DNA of 64,000 nt, from positions 1,116,001 to 1,180,000 of the forward strand of contig NZ_CP017113.1 of assembly GCF_001720465.1 (NCBI RefSeq), in the 5' to 3' direction. The notes beneath the pieces were generated by a model. It was not told where the DNA came from. It was given only the letters and a program-made list of their open reading frames with translations, and ran no database searches. This document shows positions 9,332-18,633 of the stretch, piece by piece. The stretch comes from Porphyrobacter sp. LM 6 (GTDB lineage: Bacteria; Pseudomonadota; Alphaproteobacteria; Sphingomonadales; Sphingomonadaceae). The position numbers and the translations under genes are program-made. The stretch's first letter is position 1. Each line of letters begins with the position of its first letter.

Positions 9332-10861
9332 TCATTTTCTGGCAGTCATCACTTTGTACTTGCCGAGCAAGCTGCGCACCGTCTCGCGCGGAATCACGCC
9401 GGTTACCATCGCAAGAGCGACATAGAAGCCAGTGACGCCGGTCGCGATGATCGCAATCGGTACAACCTGGTCAAACCTGTTAGTGCCAAGTGGCACCATT
9501 CCACTTATGTAGCGCGCCAAAGCGATACAGATGAGGGCGATTGCAATGGCCCCAGCGATGCGAAAACTGGGTCCGGTTGCAATGCCAGTTGCGCGATGAA
9601 ACATGAACATGAAAGCGACGCTGGCGAGGCCCCAGCTTGCAAAAGAAGCGATGACGCTACCAATCGCGCCGAACATCGGGATTAGCAGGATCTTGATCGC
9701 TGCGTTTAGGGCTAGAGATAAGACAATGTATCTCAACTCAATGTGCAGAATGCCCAGGCCCTTGCAAATTGCAGTCCCCCCCGCGGTCAGCATGGCGGCA
9801 AGAGCAATGCCACCTAACATCACGTACAAGATGCTCTCAACCTCGGGAATGGAGCGCCCGATCCACAACATCGTCAGGCGATCGGAAAGGCTCCCAAGAA
9901 TTACAACTGCCAGGCCGACGGAGGCGATCGTCATAGTGCAGACATCGCCATAGACACGATTGAGTTTACTCGAATCCGGGTTGCTACTCAAACCGCCGAC
10001 GGCTGCCAGGGTCGGTACATACAGAAACGTGCAGACGACCATCACTAGGTTAGCTAGTCGCGATGCAATGCCATAATAGCCGACCCAAGCGGACGAGGCC
10101 GTTGCAGCGATGAAAAGCTTGTCGGCCTGCTCGCGGGACATCGATGCGAGCACGCCGACGATCGTAAACGCAGTAAATGGAGCGCATTTGCGTATCACGC
10201 GACGGCTAGGCAGTAGTGGTCTAACAGTGAAGCTTGGTGCAATTCGACGAGAGACTAAAAAGAGTACACAAAAGGCAATCATCATCGTCAAGGCGGAGCC
10301 GATCAATAGACCGATGTGAGCAAAGCCAGCAATCACCAGCGCTACCATGAAAGTATTGCCAATTATTACGGAGGCCGCCTGCGCGAGCGCTGCTACGCCG
10401 GATCGCTGGAACCCGGAGATAAACGAATTCATGATTTCATTGACGCTACTCAGCAACGTTAGTCCGACAAGACAAGGCAGCAGCCAAAGACTTTCTTCTT
10501 GCAAATATTGCGATAAGGAAAACAATTGAGCTATTGGTTTTTTGAAAATCCATATAATCGGGGTGACAATACTGAACGCTGTCAGCGAAAAGAAAGTCGC
10601 CATGCGTACATATTTCTGCGCACTTGCGATGTCGGCAGCACCAAAGGCTGTGGAAATCATCCATAGCAGGCTCGCCGCAACGCTGGTCTGCAAGATGCTG
10701 CAGATTACAGCGAGCGAAAGTATGAACTCCCAAGCACCGTAACCACCAATGCCCAGTTCAGAAATGATAATAGGTGTCGCAAGAAACGTAATTAGCATTG
10801 CTGCTACGCGACTTACGAGAATTCCAGCCCCATTCAGGAAAAGAGATTTTCTGGAGTACAT
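9332..10861 (-). CDS. wzx: Polysaccharide repeat-unit flippase (Wzx)
   Basis: About 509 residues with twelve to fourteen transmembrane segments. N-terminal SLFLNGAGILVSRVAAML and the following FLATPIIISELGIGGYGAWEF are typical of MOP/PST oligosaccharide flippases. It would move undecaprenyl-linked repeat units across the inner membrane. ATG at 10861 is preferred over a TTG fifteen bases earlier. It lies between the nucleotide-sugar dehydrogenase and the polymerase genes. Confidence 0.85.
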   Translation of the reverse strand: MYSRKSLFLNGAGILVSRVAAMLITFLATPIIISELGIGGYGAWEFILSLAVICSILQTSVAASLLWMISTAFGAADIASAQKYVRMATFFSLTAFSIVTPIIWIFKKPIAQLFSLSQYLQEESLWLLPCLVGLTLLSSVNEIMNSFISGFQRSGVAALAQAASVIIGNTFMVALVIAGFAHIGLLIGSALTMMIAFCVLFLVSRRIAPSFTVRPLLPSRRVIRKCAPFTAFTIVGVLASMSREQADKLFIAATASSAWVGYYGIASRLANLVMVVCTFLYVPTLAAVGGLSSNPDSSKLNRVYGDVCTMTIASVGLAVVILGSLSDRLTMLWIGRSIPEVESILYVMLGGIALAAMLTAGGTAICKGLGILHIELRYIVLSLALNAAIKILLIPMFGAIGSVIASFASWGLASVAFMFMFHRATGIATGPSFRIAGAIAIALICIALARYISGMVPLGTNRFDQVVPIAIIATGVTGFYVALAMVTGVIPRETVRSLLGKYKVMTARK

Positions 10862-10912
10862 GATAAAAACGCTCAATCTATGTAATTATAAAAGCTGAGC
10901 ATCATTAAGTTT

Positions 10913-12202
10913 CTACAGCCTTAGGTCCGCCTCATGGGCGCCGAAGAGCGATTTAAGATCATAGAAAACGTGTGTATCTAGAGCGTATCGTTTAATTTCT
11001 TCGAACCCCATCTCCTTGAACATCTTATGCGCTACAGCCAATACGATGCCATCGTATGCACCGATTTCGGGCGCTTGCACTAACTCAAGCCCATACTCAG
11101 CACGAGCCTCCGCCTGATCGATCCAAGGGTCGTGTACGTCGACGCGGCAGCCAAATCCCTCTAGTTCTGAGATCACGTCGACCACGCGCGTATTTCTCAA
11201 GTCAGGACAATTCTCTTTGAATGCCAGTCCCAAAACCAACACGCGCGCGCCATTAACCTGGATGCGCCGAGCAATCATCGCCTTGACCAGTTGACTGGCA
11301 ACGTAAGCCCCCATGCCATCGTTAATCCTTCGCCCAGCAAGGATCACCTGCGGGTGATAGCCAATCGCTTCAGCCTTATGGGTCAGATAGTAGGGATCGA
11401 CACCAATGCAGTGGCCACCAACTAGGCCGGGCCGGAAGGGCAGAAAATTCCACTTTGTGCCGGCTGCCTCCAAGACTGCTTCGGTGTCGATACCCATTCG
11501 ATTGAAGATGATTGCCAATTCGTTGATAAGCGCAATGTTTAGGTCACGCTGCGTGTTCTCGATTACCTTCGCCGCCTCAGCCACCCGTATGCTTTCAGCT
11601 TGATAGGTCCCAGCAGTTACAATGCTGGCGTACAGCGCGTCGATCTTGGCCGCAATTTCAGGCGTAGAGCCTGAGGTTACCTTGCGGATCGTAGCCAAGC
11701 GATGATCCTTGTCTCCGGGGTTGATACGCTCAGGGCTATAACCGCAGAAGAAATCCTGGTTGAACTTCAGCCCAGACATCATCTCCAAAACCGGGACACA
11801 ATCTTCCTCGGTGGCTCCAGGATAGACGGTGCTTTCGTAAATTACGACGTCGCCAATCTTGAGGGCACGCCCGACGGTTTCGGATGCCCTGACGAGCGGG
11901 GTCAGGTCTGGCCGCTTATACTGATCAATTGGCGTTGGAACCGTGATAATGAATACATTGCAGTGCTGTAAGTCAGCGATATCACAAGTGAATGTAAGCT
12001 TTTTCGCCAACGCAAATTCCTCAGGATCAACTTCAAGGGTTGCGTCGCGGCCCTCGCGCAGTTCATCAATGCGATTCTGCTTGATGTCGAAGCCGATCAC
12101 CGGGAATTTCTTGCCGAACTCGACAGCCAGCGGCAGCCCGACATAGCCTAGGCCAATGACTGCAATACGCGCATCATCCAGCCATTCAGAAGTGTCGCTC
12201 AC
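10913..12202 (-). CDS. UDP-N-acetylhexosamine 6-dehydrogenase (TviB/WbpO family)
   Basis: NAD-dependent UDP-sugar dehydrogenase, about 429 residues, oxidising C6 of a UDP-HexNAc (or UDP-glucose) to a uronic acid. Seen: [18 protein letters not shown] (NAD site), [27 protein letters not shown], and the catalytic Cys in [17 protein letters not shown] at 12202 is chosen because it has AGGA upstream and leaves an 8-bp gap after the epimerase gene; an in-frame ATG at 12238 would overlap that gene by 28 bases. TviB-like rather than Ugd-like by overall pattern. Confidence 0.82.
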   Translation of the reverse strand: MSDTSEWLDDARIAVIGLGYVGLPLAVEFGKKFPVIGFDIKQNRIDELREGRDATLEVDPEEFALAKKLTFTCDIADLQHCNVFIITVPTPIDQYKRPDLTPLVRASETVGRALKIGDVVIYESTVYPGATEEDCVPVLEMMSGLKFNQDFFCGYSPERINPGDKDHRLATIRKVTSGSTPEIAAKIDALYASIVTAGTYQAESIRVAEAAKVIENTQRDLNIALINELAIIFNRMGIDTEAVLEAAGTKWNFLPFRPGLVGGHCIGVDPYYLTHKAEAIGYHPQVILAGRRINDGMGAYVASQLVKAMIARRIQVNGARVLVLGLAFKENCPDLRNTRVVDVISELEGFGCRVDVHDPWIDQAEARAEYGLELVQAPEIGAYDGIVLAVAHKMFKEMGFEEIKRYALDTHVFYDLKSLFGAHEADLRL

Positions 12203-12210
12203 GTTCGATC

Positions 12211-13254
12211 CTATTTCTGGTGATAGTCGCGGAACCACGCCACGAACTGGGCAATTCCGTCCCTAAAATCCGTCTGTGGCCGGTAACCGGTCAGTCGCTG
12301 CAGGAGAGAGGCGTCGGCCCAGGTTGCGGGCACATCGCCGGGTTGCATCGGCATGTAATTGCGGACCGCCTTGATCCCGAGTTCGTCTTCAATCGCATCA
12401 ATGAAATCGAGTAGGCGGACCTTGTCGCTGTTGCCAATATTCACGACCCGGAACGGCGCGACAGGCGAAAGGCTGTCGCCTTCCTCGATCTCGTCCCTGC
12501 TGGTCGGCCTTACTGGCGGCGCATCAATCAATAGGCGGATGGCTCGGACGAGATCGGCGACGTAAGTGAAGTCGCGGTACATCTCGCCGTGATTGTAGAT
12601 ATCGATCGGCCGACCATCGAGAATGGCATCGACGAACTTGAACAGCGCGAGATCGGGCCGTCCCCACGGACCATAGACCGTGAAGAACCGGAACATCGTT
12701 GTGGGCAGATCCCAGAGATGGGCATAGCTGTGCCCCATGCTCTCGTTGGCCTTCTTGGTCGCAGCATAGATGGTGAGCTGGGTGTTGGCCTTCTCCACCT
12801 CGGTGAAGGGCATGTCCTCGTTGGCGCCGTAAACCGAGGACGTGGAGGCCATCAGCAGGTGCCCGACGCCAAGCTTGCGTGCGGCCTCCATCACGTTGAG
12901 CGTGCCAATGACGTTGCTGTCGAGATAGGCGCGGGGGTTCTCGAGACTGTACCGCACCCCGGCCTGGGCCGCCAAATGGACGATGACTTCGGGCTGGAAG
13001 CGCGCGGCAACGCTCCAGAGCTTTTCTTCGTCCTCGAGCATGCCTTCGGTTGCCTGGAACCCCGGATGCAGCAGCAGCATCTGGTGACGGCGGCGCTTGA
13101 GGTTGACGTCGTAGTAGTCGGTCATCCCGTCGTAGCCGTGGACCTGGAAGCCCTCGGCGAGCAGCAATTGTGCGAGATGAAAGCCGATGAACCCTGCTGT
13201 GCCGGTGATCAGCACCCGCCGTGGGGATTTTTGAGTGGTTTCGGTAGGGGGCAT
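12211..13254 (-). CDS. UDP-glucuronate 4-epimerase-like NAD-dependent epimerase
   Basis: 347-residue extended SDR. NAD motif [16 protein letters not shown], substrate signature [17 protein letters not shown], active site [11 protein letters not shown] (YxxxK), then [16 protein letters not shown]. This pattern is that of UDP-GlcA 4-epimerases making UDP-galacturonate. With the dehydrogenase next door it could instead serve an N-acetylated uronate. First structural gene of the minus-strand cluster, with GAAGAGATAG directly before the ATG. Confidence 0.82.
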   Translation of the reverse strand: MPPTETTQKSPRRVLITGTAGFIGFHLAQLLLAEGFQVHGYDGMTDYYDVNLKRRRHQMLLLHPGFQATEGMLEDEEKLWSVAARFQPEVIVHLAAQAGVRYSLENPRAYLDSNVIGTLNVMEAARKLGVGHLLMASTSSVYGANEDMPFTEVEKANTQLTIYAATKKANESMGHSYAHLWDLPTTMFRFFTVYGPWGRPDLALFKFVDAILDGRPIDIYNHGEMYRDFTYVADLVRAIRLLIDAPPVRPTSRDEIEEGDSLSPVAPFRVVNIGNSDKVRLLDFIDAIEDELGIKAVRNYMPMQPGDVPATWADASLLQRLTGYRPQTDFRDGIAQFVAWFRDYHQK

Positions 13255-13395
13255 CTATCTCTTCAGTTTTCTGAGAGTAATGAATTGTCGGGACGGTCCG
13301 GTGCGGCGCTTATCTGCGGCGCGAAGCTGTCAAACTGCCGGTAACGCAGGCCAACGATAGTTCTCGAGCCCAAACACCCGGACAACCTGTTCCGC

Positions 13396-13761
13396 TCACT
13401 CGCGCGCCAAGCCCGCCTGGTCTTCGTCAAATTCGCCGCGGAGTTGTTCGAGCTCAGCCTGGATCGCCTCGAACTCGGCCATCTTGCGCTTGATGAACCC
13501 GGCGGCAAGCTGGGCGCGATGACCAATGCCTTCCGGGGTCAGGACATAGACATAACCAAGCTTGTTCTTCGATGCCTTGAAGTTGGCGAGCTTGATGTGA
13601 CCCTTGTCGATCAGCGCCTTGACGCAGAAATTGATGGCTCCCAGGCTCACCCCAAGTTCCTCGGCGATTTCACGCTGCGATGCATCGGGCCGCGCTTCGA
13701 GAAGGCGCAGGACCCTGAAATGCACGTCGTCGCGCTGCTGAGCGATTTTGTCACTGACCAT
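13396..13761 (-). CDS. MarR-family EPS-associated transcriptional regulator
   Basis: 121 residues, winged helix with DASQREIAEELGVSLGAINF as recognition region and a C-terminal coiled coil rich in Glu/Lys (KRKMAEFEAIQAELEQLRGE). The family is repeatedly found at the head of exopolysaccharide clusters and is thought to control them. ATG at 13761 chosen because the fold starts there; the longer reading upstream has no SD. It stands 141 bp before the epimerase gene, same strand, and probably acts on that gap. Confidence 0.82.
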   Translation of the reverse strand: MVSDKIAQQRDDVHFRVLRLLEARPDASQREIAEELGVSLGAINFCVKALIDKGHIKLANFKASKNKLGYVYVLTPEGIGHRAQLAAGFIKRKMAEFEAIQAELEQLRGEFDEDQAGLARE

Positions 13762-13945
13762 GGGATCGACCGATAAAGCTCGGACCAAAGCTACCGCACG
13801 GCAGGTGACTCTGCACCTTCCGTGACTGCTGCGGTCTACGAGCAAGCTGAAGCCTCTCGTTCATTCCTGAACGCCTAGGCGATCCCGTCAGATTCGAAAA
13901 GGGTTTTCAGGCGCCCCCTGGATAAAATCTCAGCGAGCCGATTCC

Positions 13946-14965
13946 CTACTCGGCTGCGTCGAGCAGGTCATCTCCAGATTGCGAAGCGATCTCCTCCTCA
14001 ATAGTTGCAGCGTTCACGATCATCAGAAAATGCGCCAGGATCTCAGGCTGTGCTCCGCCAATGAACTCCTGGATTGCTTCATTATCGAGCAGCTTTGCCA
14101 AAAAGCCCCGTGCTACGACCAGATTGAGGAGCTCAGAGCCATAGGACTGCTCGGCATCCTTGTACTTGGTCTGCACCTGGCTCATTTCGCGCTCGAGCTT
14201 GACGATCTGTTCCAACGGATCGCCCGCTGGCTTTTCCCGCGCAGGCGGAGTGTAGTCCGTGCGCTGCTCGGGCGGTGTGGCTTTGTACAATGCGTCGGCA
14301 TGAGCTGACGTCAGACTGTTCGACGCGATCATCAACTCAACCGCCTCAATCTGTCGGGCGGCCTTCATCTTGCGCAGGATGCGGGTCACATCGGGCGGGA
14401 ATTGCTGATCCTGCAGAAGCTCGACCGCCTTGGGGCAGATCCCTTGGAGAAGATTGACCCGCCGATTGATGCTGGAAAGATTGACATTGAAGGCGCGTGC
14501 CAATCGCTCCTTGCTGACACCTTTGTCGATCGCGCGGCGCAGCATGTAATGTTCTTGCACGGTGGAAAGCCGATTGATCCGATGGTTGTAGGTGTAGGTC
14601 TCAAAATCCTTGGCCACCAGGCACGGCGCGAACTCCTCGCCCAGCTCTTTCAGGGCCAGAACGCGCAGATTGCCGTCGAGCAGAAGAAAGTTCTCTTGCT
14701 CGGGATCCGGCTGGATCACGGACAGGGGTTCGATAAGTCCGATCTCGCGGATCGATGAGACGATCTGCTTGAACTTCCTAGTCGACATGACTCCGTCGGG
14801 CACTTTCTTGCTTGGCATCAGCTGATCGATCGGGATCTGATAGGTTTCCAGGTCGAAGCCTAAGGTCAGGTTGAGCGGCGCGCGTGGGAAGGCAAGATCA
14901 GGCTCGTCCTCGGCCGCAGGCTCGGGGTAGGCTCCGGGGTAGATGGACTGGATGGCAGTGTTCAT
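13946..14965 (-). CDS. RepB/ParB-like protein, third gene of recombinase operon
   Basis: 339 residues. N-terminal ParB/sulfiredoxin-type domain (QIPIDQLMPSKKV, IREIGLIEPLSV, DGNLRVLALKELG), then a helix-turn-helix region (GVSKERLARAFNVNLSSINR) and a C-terminal RepB-like helical part with the Glu/Lys coil LEQIVKLEREMSQVQ. Lies 14 bp after the second ParB-like gene and is surely co-transcribed. There is no parA/repA or replication gene nearby, so classical plasmid partition is unlikely. The role is unknown; DNA-binding accessory factor for the recombinase is an inference. Confidence 0.75.
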   Translation of the reverse strand: MNTAIQSIYPGAYPEPAAEDEPDLAFPRAPLNLTLGFDLETYQIPIDQLMPSKKVPDGVMSTRKFKQIVSSIREIGLIEPLSVIQPDPEQENFLLLDGNLRVLALKELGEEFAPCLVAKDFETYTYNHRINRLSTVQEHYMLRRAIDKGVSKERLARAFNVNLSSINRRVNLLQGICPKAVELLQDQQFPPDVTRILRKMKAARQIEAVELMIASNSLTSAHADALYKATPPEQRTDYTPPAREKPAGDPLEQIVKLEREMSQVQTKYKDAEQSYGSELLNLVVARGFLAKLLDNEAIQEFIGGAQPEILAHFLMIVNAATIEEEIASQSGDDLLDAAE

Positions 14966-14979
14966 GGGGACTTCCTCTC

Positions 14980-15861
14980 TCAGGCAAATTCAAGGCGTTC
15001 GGCGAGGTATTTAGGCAAAGTATCGAGGCCTTCGGCGCGCAGCAGATTGACGAAGTTGCTGTCGGCGAAGAGCGCCTTCAGCCCCTGGACCACGAGCAGC
15101 AGTTGTTGGTGAGCGTGCTCTGCTTTGAGGACCATCTTGTGCTGGCGGGCGACCTCCTTCTGGTAGACCTTGACCAAGGAGTGGGCCGAGGCCGGCAGCT
15201 TGCTGCGGGCGCCCGCAGACTTGAAGGCTTGGCTCTTGCGCTTTTCCAGCAGCCGCTTGGCTTCGGTGACCTGATGACCGCGGAGCTGCCCGGTTTCGTA
15301 AGCCTCCTGCAGCATGTCGCCGAGGTCTTCGTCGCCGTCTTTGGCACGCGCAATTTCGAGCGCGGTCGTCAGCGGGATGTCGCCATTCTGAACGGCAGCA
15401 ATCAGGCGCTCCTCCCCCTTGTTGAGCAGGAAGATGATGTCCCGGACATATTTCTGGGACAGGCCAGTCTTTTGCACGATGTCGTCGACGCTGAACTCGC
15501 GGGCCAGCAGCAGTTCGATGTCAGCCAGGATCTCGAGCGGTCGGTGCCCGCGTCGGGCGATGTTTTCCGCCAGGCTCATGATGAAGGCGTCTTCGTCACT
15601 GACATTGACGATCAGCGCCGGGATGTGGGTCTCGCCCAGCAGACGGAAGGCATTGAGCCGCCCTTCGCCGCACACCAGAACAAAGGCGGGCGCCCCATCT
15701 GCTCCCTTGCGTTCGGTCACGGTGATCGGCTTTTTGAGCCCGATCACGCGGATGTTTTCGACGATCTCCTCAAAGACCTTCATGTTGCGGTCGCGGGAGT
15801 TCAGCACCTCGATCCGGTCAATCGGGACGAGCGTGACGCTTTCGGGTGTGTCGGTCAGCAT
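14980..15861 (-). CDS. RepB/ParB-like protein, second gene of recombinase operon
   Basis: 293 residues, a different subfamily from its downstream partner. ParB N-terminal domain VTLVPIDRIEVLNSRDRN, a modified GERR box (VCGEGRLNAFRLLGE), AENIARRGHRPLE, then HTH FSVDDIVQKTGLSQKYVRDI and a helical C-terminus. ATG at 15861 has AAAAGGA seven bases upstream and begins right before the ParB fold, so it is preferred to a longer frame to 15933 that would run into the recombinase gene. Function unknown beyond predicted specific DNA binding. Confidence 0.76.
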   Translation of the reverse strand: MLTDTPESVTLVPIDRIEVLNSRDRNMKVFEEIVENIRVIGLKKPITVTERKGADGAPAFVLVCGEGRLNAFRLLGETHIPALIVNVSDEDAFIMSLAENIARRGHRPLEILADIELLLAREFSVDDIVQKTGLSQKYVRDIIFLLNKGEERLIAAVQNGDIPLTTALEIARAKDGDEDLGDMLQEAYETGQLRGHQVTEAKRLLEKRKSQAFKSAGARSKLPASAHSLVKVYQKEVARQHKMVLKAEHAHQQLLLVVQGLKALFADSNFVNLLRAEGLDTLPKYLAERLEFA

Positions 15862-15925
15862 GATGGGTCCTTTTGCCGGCAGGGGTATTTGTTCATGGTT
15901 TGTCTCCGGTTGGTGGTAAAAATTA

Positions 15926-17476
15926 CTAGGCACGCTCCCGGCGGCGCAGCAGCGGCGCCCGCTCGGCCATGCCGTAAAAGAAGCCGAGGTCGGTGAAGCG
16001 GAAGCATTCGAAATTCATGCTGTTGCGATTGCAGAGCCGGATCTCCTGACGGGGCAGGTCGAGCCAAGGCAGCAGGAAGTAGTCGAGTTCGGCCTCATTG
16101 GCGTGATCGAGGCGCACCGCCAAAGTGACATCGGCGCCGAGCCGCTCCGGGTCGAAGCGGATCCGCCAGCGATGCCGACCGTCATCGAGGGTCTGGCAGC
16201 GGGCGAGGACCAGACTGACCGCAAGTTCACCATTGATCCGTAAAAGGTCGGTCTTGCTGTCGCGCTCGACTGCGCCGCCAACTTCGGCAATGGCGGCCTG
16301 GGTGCGGTCGATGATTTCGGGATGCATCGCGCGCAGGCGCCGGTTCAGTTCCGTCTGTTCACGGTTGAGATTAGCGCGGTAGCCAATCAGTTCATAAGCG
16401 CGGCCCAGCGAACCAAAGCGGCTGCGATAGGCGGCTGCCGACGGCATGTCGCCTGCCTGATCGATCAGGAACCCGGACAACTCCCCAGCTTCAGCATAAA
16501 GCCGGCGCAGATGCTCCAACAGCTCTTCATCGGACAGCCTCTGACTGCGCGCCGTTATGATTTCCTGCGCGGTCATGAATACTTCGATCGGCACGATCCC
16601 GTCGAAGGCGCCCTCCTTGCGGATCCACATGTCGGGCGGATTGTCGACATGGGTCTTTTTGAGTTTGAAGGAGCTACGATTGAAAACGTTGTTGCCGATG
16701 TACTTCTCGTTGGTCAGTACCGTCCGCACGGCTGAGGGCGACCAAGGCCGCTCCAAGTCGGACATCACGCCTGCGAGGTTCAGCCGCTCGGCGATTTCGG
16801 CAAACGTCAGATCCTCCTCGATCAGCCAGCGGTACATCTCGTGGACTTGGGCCACCTCTTCTTCGGGACCCGGCATCAGGATGACGCGATCGGTTTGCAG
16901 GGATTTGTGCTCGCCCCGCTTCAGTTCGCTTTTGATGTTGCCGCGTTCATCGATCAGCACGCGGCGCAGGCCAAAGCCAGCGGCACCGCCTTGGCGAAAC
17001 CCCAGCTCAATCAGCCGGCACTGGCCGGCAAAGACTTTCGCGGAGAGTTCGCGGCTGTATTCACCGGCCATGGCGCGTTTGACGCCTTTGACTATAGTCG
17101 AAACAGGCGAGCCGTCGTTTTCGAACTGCTCGGCGCAATAGGCGACCTGAATGCCCGCGCGTTTGCAGATGTATTCGTAATAGGCGCTCTCGTCGGCATC
17201 CTGGAAGCGGCCCCAGCGGCTGACATCATAGACCAAGATGACGTTGAAATCGGCCTTGCCGGTCTCGACGTCAGAAATCAGCCGCTGGAGAGATGCCCGG
17301 CCGCCAAAGGACAGGCCGCTTTTGCCATCGTCAGCATAGGTCCGCACGATCTCGATGCCCCGCCGTTCGGCATATTCCTTGATCGTGTCGGCCTGGTTGA
17401 GAGTGGAGTACTGCTGGTGCTCGGTCGACATGCGAACGTATTGCGCTGCGCGGAATGTCCCCTGCATGTCGTTCAT
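15926..17476 (-). CDS. Large serine recombinase
   Basis: About 516 residues. Resolvase/invertase domain first: AAQYVRMSTEHQQYSTLNQ with the nucleophilic Ser after Arg, TYADDGKSGLSFGGRASLQ, LVYDVSRWGRFQD, then the long E-helix. The DNA-binding 'recombinase' domain follows (LTFAEIAERLNLAGV, WSPSAVRTVLTNEKYIGN). The zinc-ribbon Cys pairs usual in large serine integrases are not evident, and the last 150 residues are atypical. A strong AGGAGG lies upstream, four bases from an in-frame TTG at 17485 and thirteen from the ATG used here. Heads the operon with the two ParB-like genes. Confidence 0.85.
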   Translation of the reverse strand: MNDMQGTFRAAQYVRMSTEHQQYSTLNQADTIKEYAERRGIEIVRTYADDGKSGLSFGGRASLQRLISDVETGKADFNVILVYDVSRWGRFQDADESAYYEYICKRAGIQVAYCAEQFENDGSPVSTIVKGVKRAMAGEYSRELSAKVFAGQCRLIELGFRQGGAAGFGLRRVLIDERGNIKSELKRGEHKSLQTDRVILMPGPEEEVAQVHEMYRWLIEEDLTFAEIAERLNLAGVMSDLERPWSPSAVRTVLTNEKYIGNNVFNRSSFKLKKTHVDNPPDMWIRKEGAFDGIVPIEVFMTAQEIITARSQRLSDEELLEHLRRLYAEAGELSGFLIDQAGDMPSAAAYRSRFGSLGRAYELIGYRANLNREQTELNRRLRAMHPEIIDRTQAAIAEVGGAVERDSKTDLLRINGELAVSLVLARCQTLDDGRHRWRIRFDPERLGADVTLAVRLDHANEAELDYFLLPWLDLPRQEIRLCNRNSMNFECFRFTDLGFFYGMAERAPLLRRRERA

Positions 17477-17652
17477 TACCAGCAACTCGCCTCCTGATGT
17501 CTTCGGGTCAGGCGGTGTTTGCTCGGGGCGGCGACGCTAGCAACTCAATTCAAGATATTCACCATTACTTTCAATGGAATGGCTGGGGTTCAGTTTGATA
17601 TTACTTGATGCGCACCTGATCTGAGTTGACTTCTTTCGGCAATCCAAGCACG

Positions 17653-17670
17653 TCGTTCATCTATGAACGA
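17653..17670. promoter_or_regulatory. Perfect 18-bp palindrome over the start codon of the NusG-like gene
   Basis: TCGTTCATCTATGAACGA: eight-base arms around CT, with the ATG of the next gene inside the right arm. Either a DNA operator or, in mRNA, a hairpin hiding the start codon. No SD sequence is visible in front of this ATG. Confidence 0.45.
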
Positions 17671-18208
17671 GATTGCTCTTGCCGCTGCAAAACCCCTAGC
17701 GAGCGTGACGCAGCCATGGTTTGTGGTTCAGCTCAAGCCGAACGCCGAAGCCATCGCGAAGCGCAATCTCCTGCGGCAGGGCATGCAGATCTTCGCGCCC
17801 TTTGAGGAAGTGACCGCCCGCAAGGCACGCAAGCTGGTTCAGGCCTGCAAGGCGTTGTTCCCGGGATATCTCTTTGTCAGCTTCGACCAAGAGGCGGTTC
17901 GATGGCGAACGGTGAACAGCACCCTTGGGGTCAGTCGGCTGGTGAGCTTTGCCGAAGACAGACCTGCGCAAGTGCCGCTCGGGCTGATTTCAAGCCTGAT
18001 GCGTCGCTGCGACCCGGCCGGCAAATTGCTCCCGCCACGATTCCTGCATGGCGGCGATGTCGTGCGCGTGACCAATGGTCCGTTTGCCAACTTCATCGGA
18101 ACCGTCGAGCAGATCGCACCCGATCAGCGGATCTGGGTTCTTCTCGACATCCTTGGCAAAAATACCCGCGTGGCCATCAGGTCTGCTGATTTACGTCTCG
18201 CTGGCTGA
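17663..18208 (+). CDS. NusG/RfaH-like transcription antiterminator
   Basis: 181 residues. NGN domain WFVVQLKPNAEAIAKRNLLR followed by the hydrophobic FPGYLFVSFD, and a C-terminal KOW-type segment HGGDVVRVTNGPFANFIG. Specialised NusG paralogues of this kind act on long polysaccharide operons, so the natural target is the cluster on the opposite strand, now 4 kb away behind the recombinase element. A 186-bp divergent gap separates it from the recombinase start. An alternative GTG near 17713 cannot be excluded because the annotated ATG lacks an SD. Confidence 0.85.
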   Translation: MNEIALAAAKPLASVTQPWFVVQLKPNAEAIAKRNLLRQGMQIFAPFEEVTARKARKLVQACKALFPGYLFVSFDQEAVRWRTVNSTLGVSRLVSFAEDRPAQVPLGLISSLMRRCDPAGKLLPPRFLHGGDVVRVTNGPFANFIGTVEQIAPDQRIWVLLDILGKNTRVAIRSADLRLAG

Positions 18209-18221
18209 TAGAGGCGGCCTC

Positions 18222-18611
18222 ATGGCTGGCCAACAACGCTTTCGAATCCCCATCATGCGCTTCGTGTTTTTCGGGGCGGTGCTGTTTGCGGTGATCATGG
18301 CGAGTTTGCCGCAGCCTCCGCAAATTCCAGGCCAGCCGTCCGACAAGGTGCAGCACATCATTGCCTTTGCGGTGCTGACACTTCTGGCCCGGTCGGCCTA
18401 TCCAGCCACAAAGCGTTGGAGGCTCTTCGTCAGCCTTGCATTCCTGGGCGCGTTGATCGAAGCGGTCCAGGCAATCCCTATGCTGCACCGCGATGCCAGC
18501 CTGCACGACTGGCTGGCCGACTGCGGCGCAGTCGCTGTAACCATGGGTCTTATGGCTTTTGTGGGTAAGATCGTCGGGGCTGCCGGCAATGCACCTGCCG
18601 AGCAGTCATAA
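18222..18611 (+). CDS. VanZ-like small membrane protein
   Basis: 129 residues with about four transmembrane segments. The VanZ-type signature is present: SDKVQHIIAFAVLTLL, later EAVQAIPMLHRDASLHDWLAD. Start at 18222 has GAGGCGG upstream and lies 14 bp after the antiterminator stop. Such proteins are common next to exopolysaccharide genes in sphingomonads, but their function is not established. Confidence 0.7.
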   Translation: MAGQQRFRIPIMRFVFFGAVLFAVIMASLPQPPQIPGQPSDKVQHIIAFAVLTLLARSAYPATKRWRLFVSLAFLGALIEAVQAIPMLHRDASLHDWLADCGAVAVTMGLMAFVGKIVGAAGNAPAEQS

Positions 18612-18633
18612 ACGGATTAGGAGAAATACAGGC

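Noticed and set aside
13328..13333. Minus-strand TTGACA upstream of the polysaccharide operon as a -35 box
   Set aside because: No acceptable -10 hexamer at 16-18 bases; AGATAA is only 12 bases away.
13873..13882. CGCCTAGGCG palindrome upstream of the MarR gene as its operator
   Set aside because: Ten bases of GC-rich self-complementarity occur often by chance in this composition, and no second copy was found.
15926..17485. Recombinase as a simple transposon or IS element end
   Set aside because: No flanking inverted or direct repeats were recognised, and the two ParB-like genes are not typical transposon passengers.
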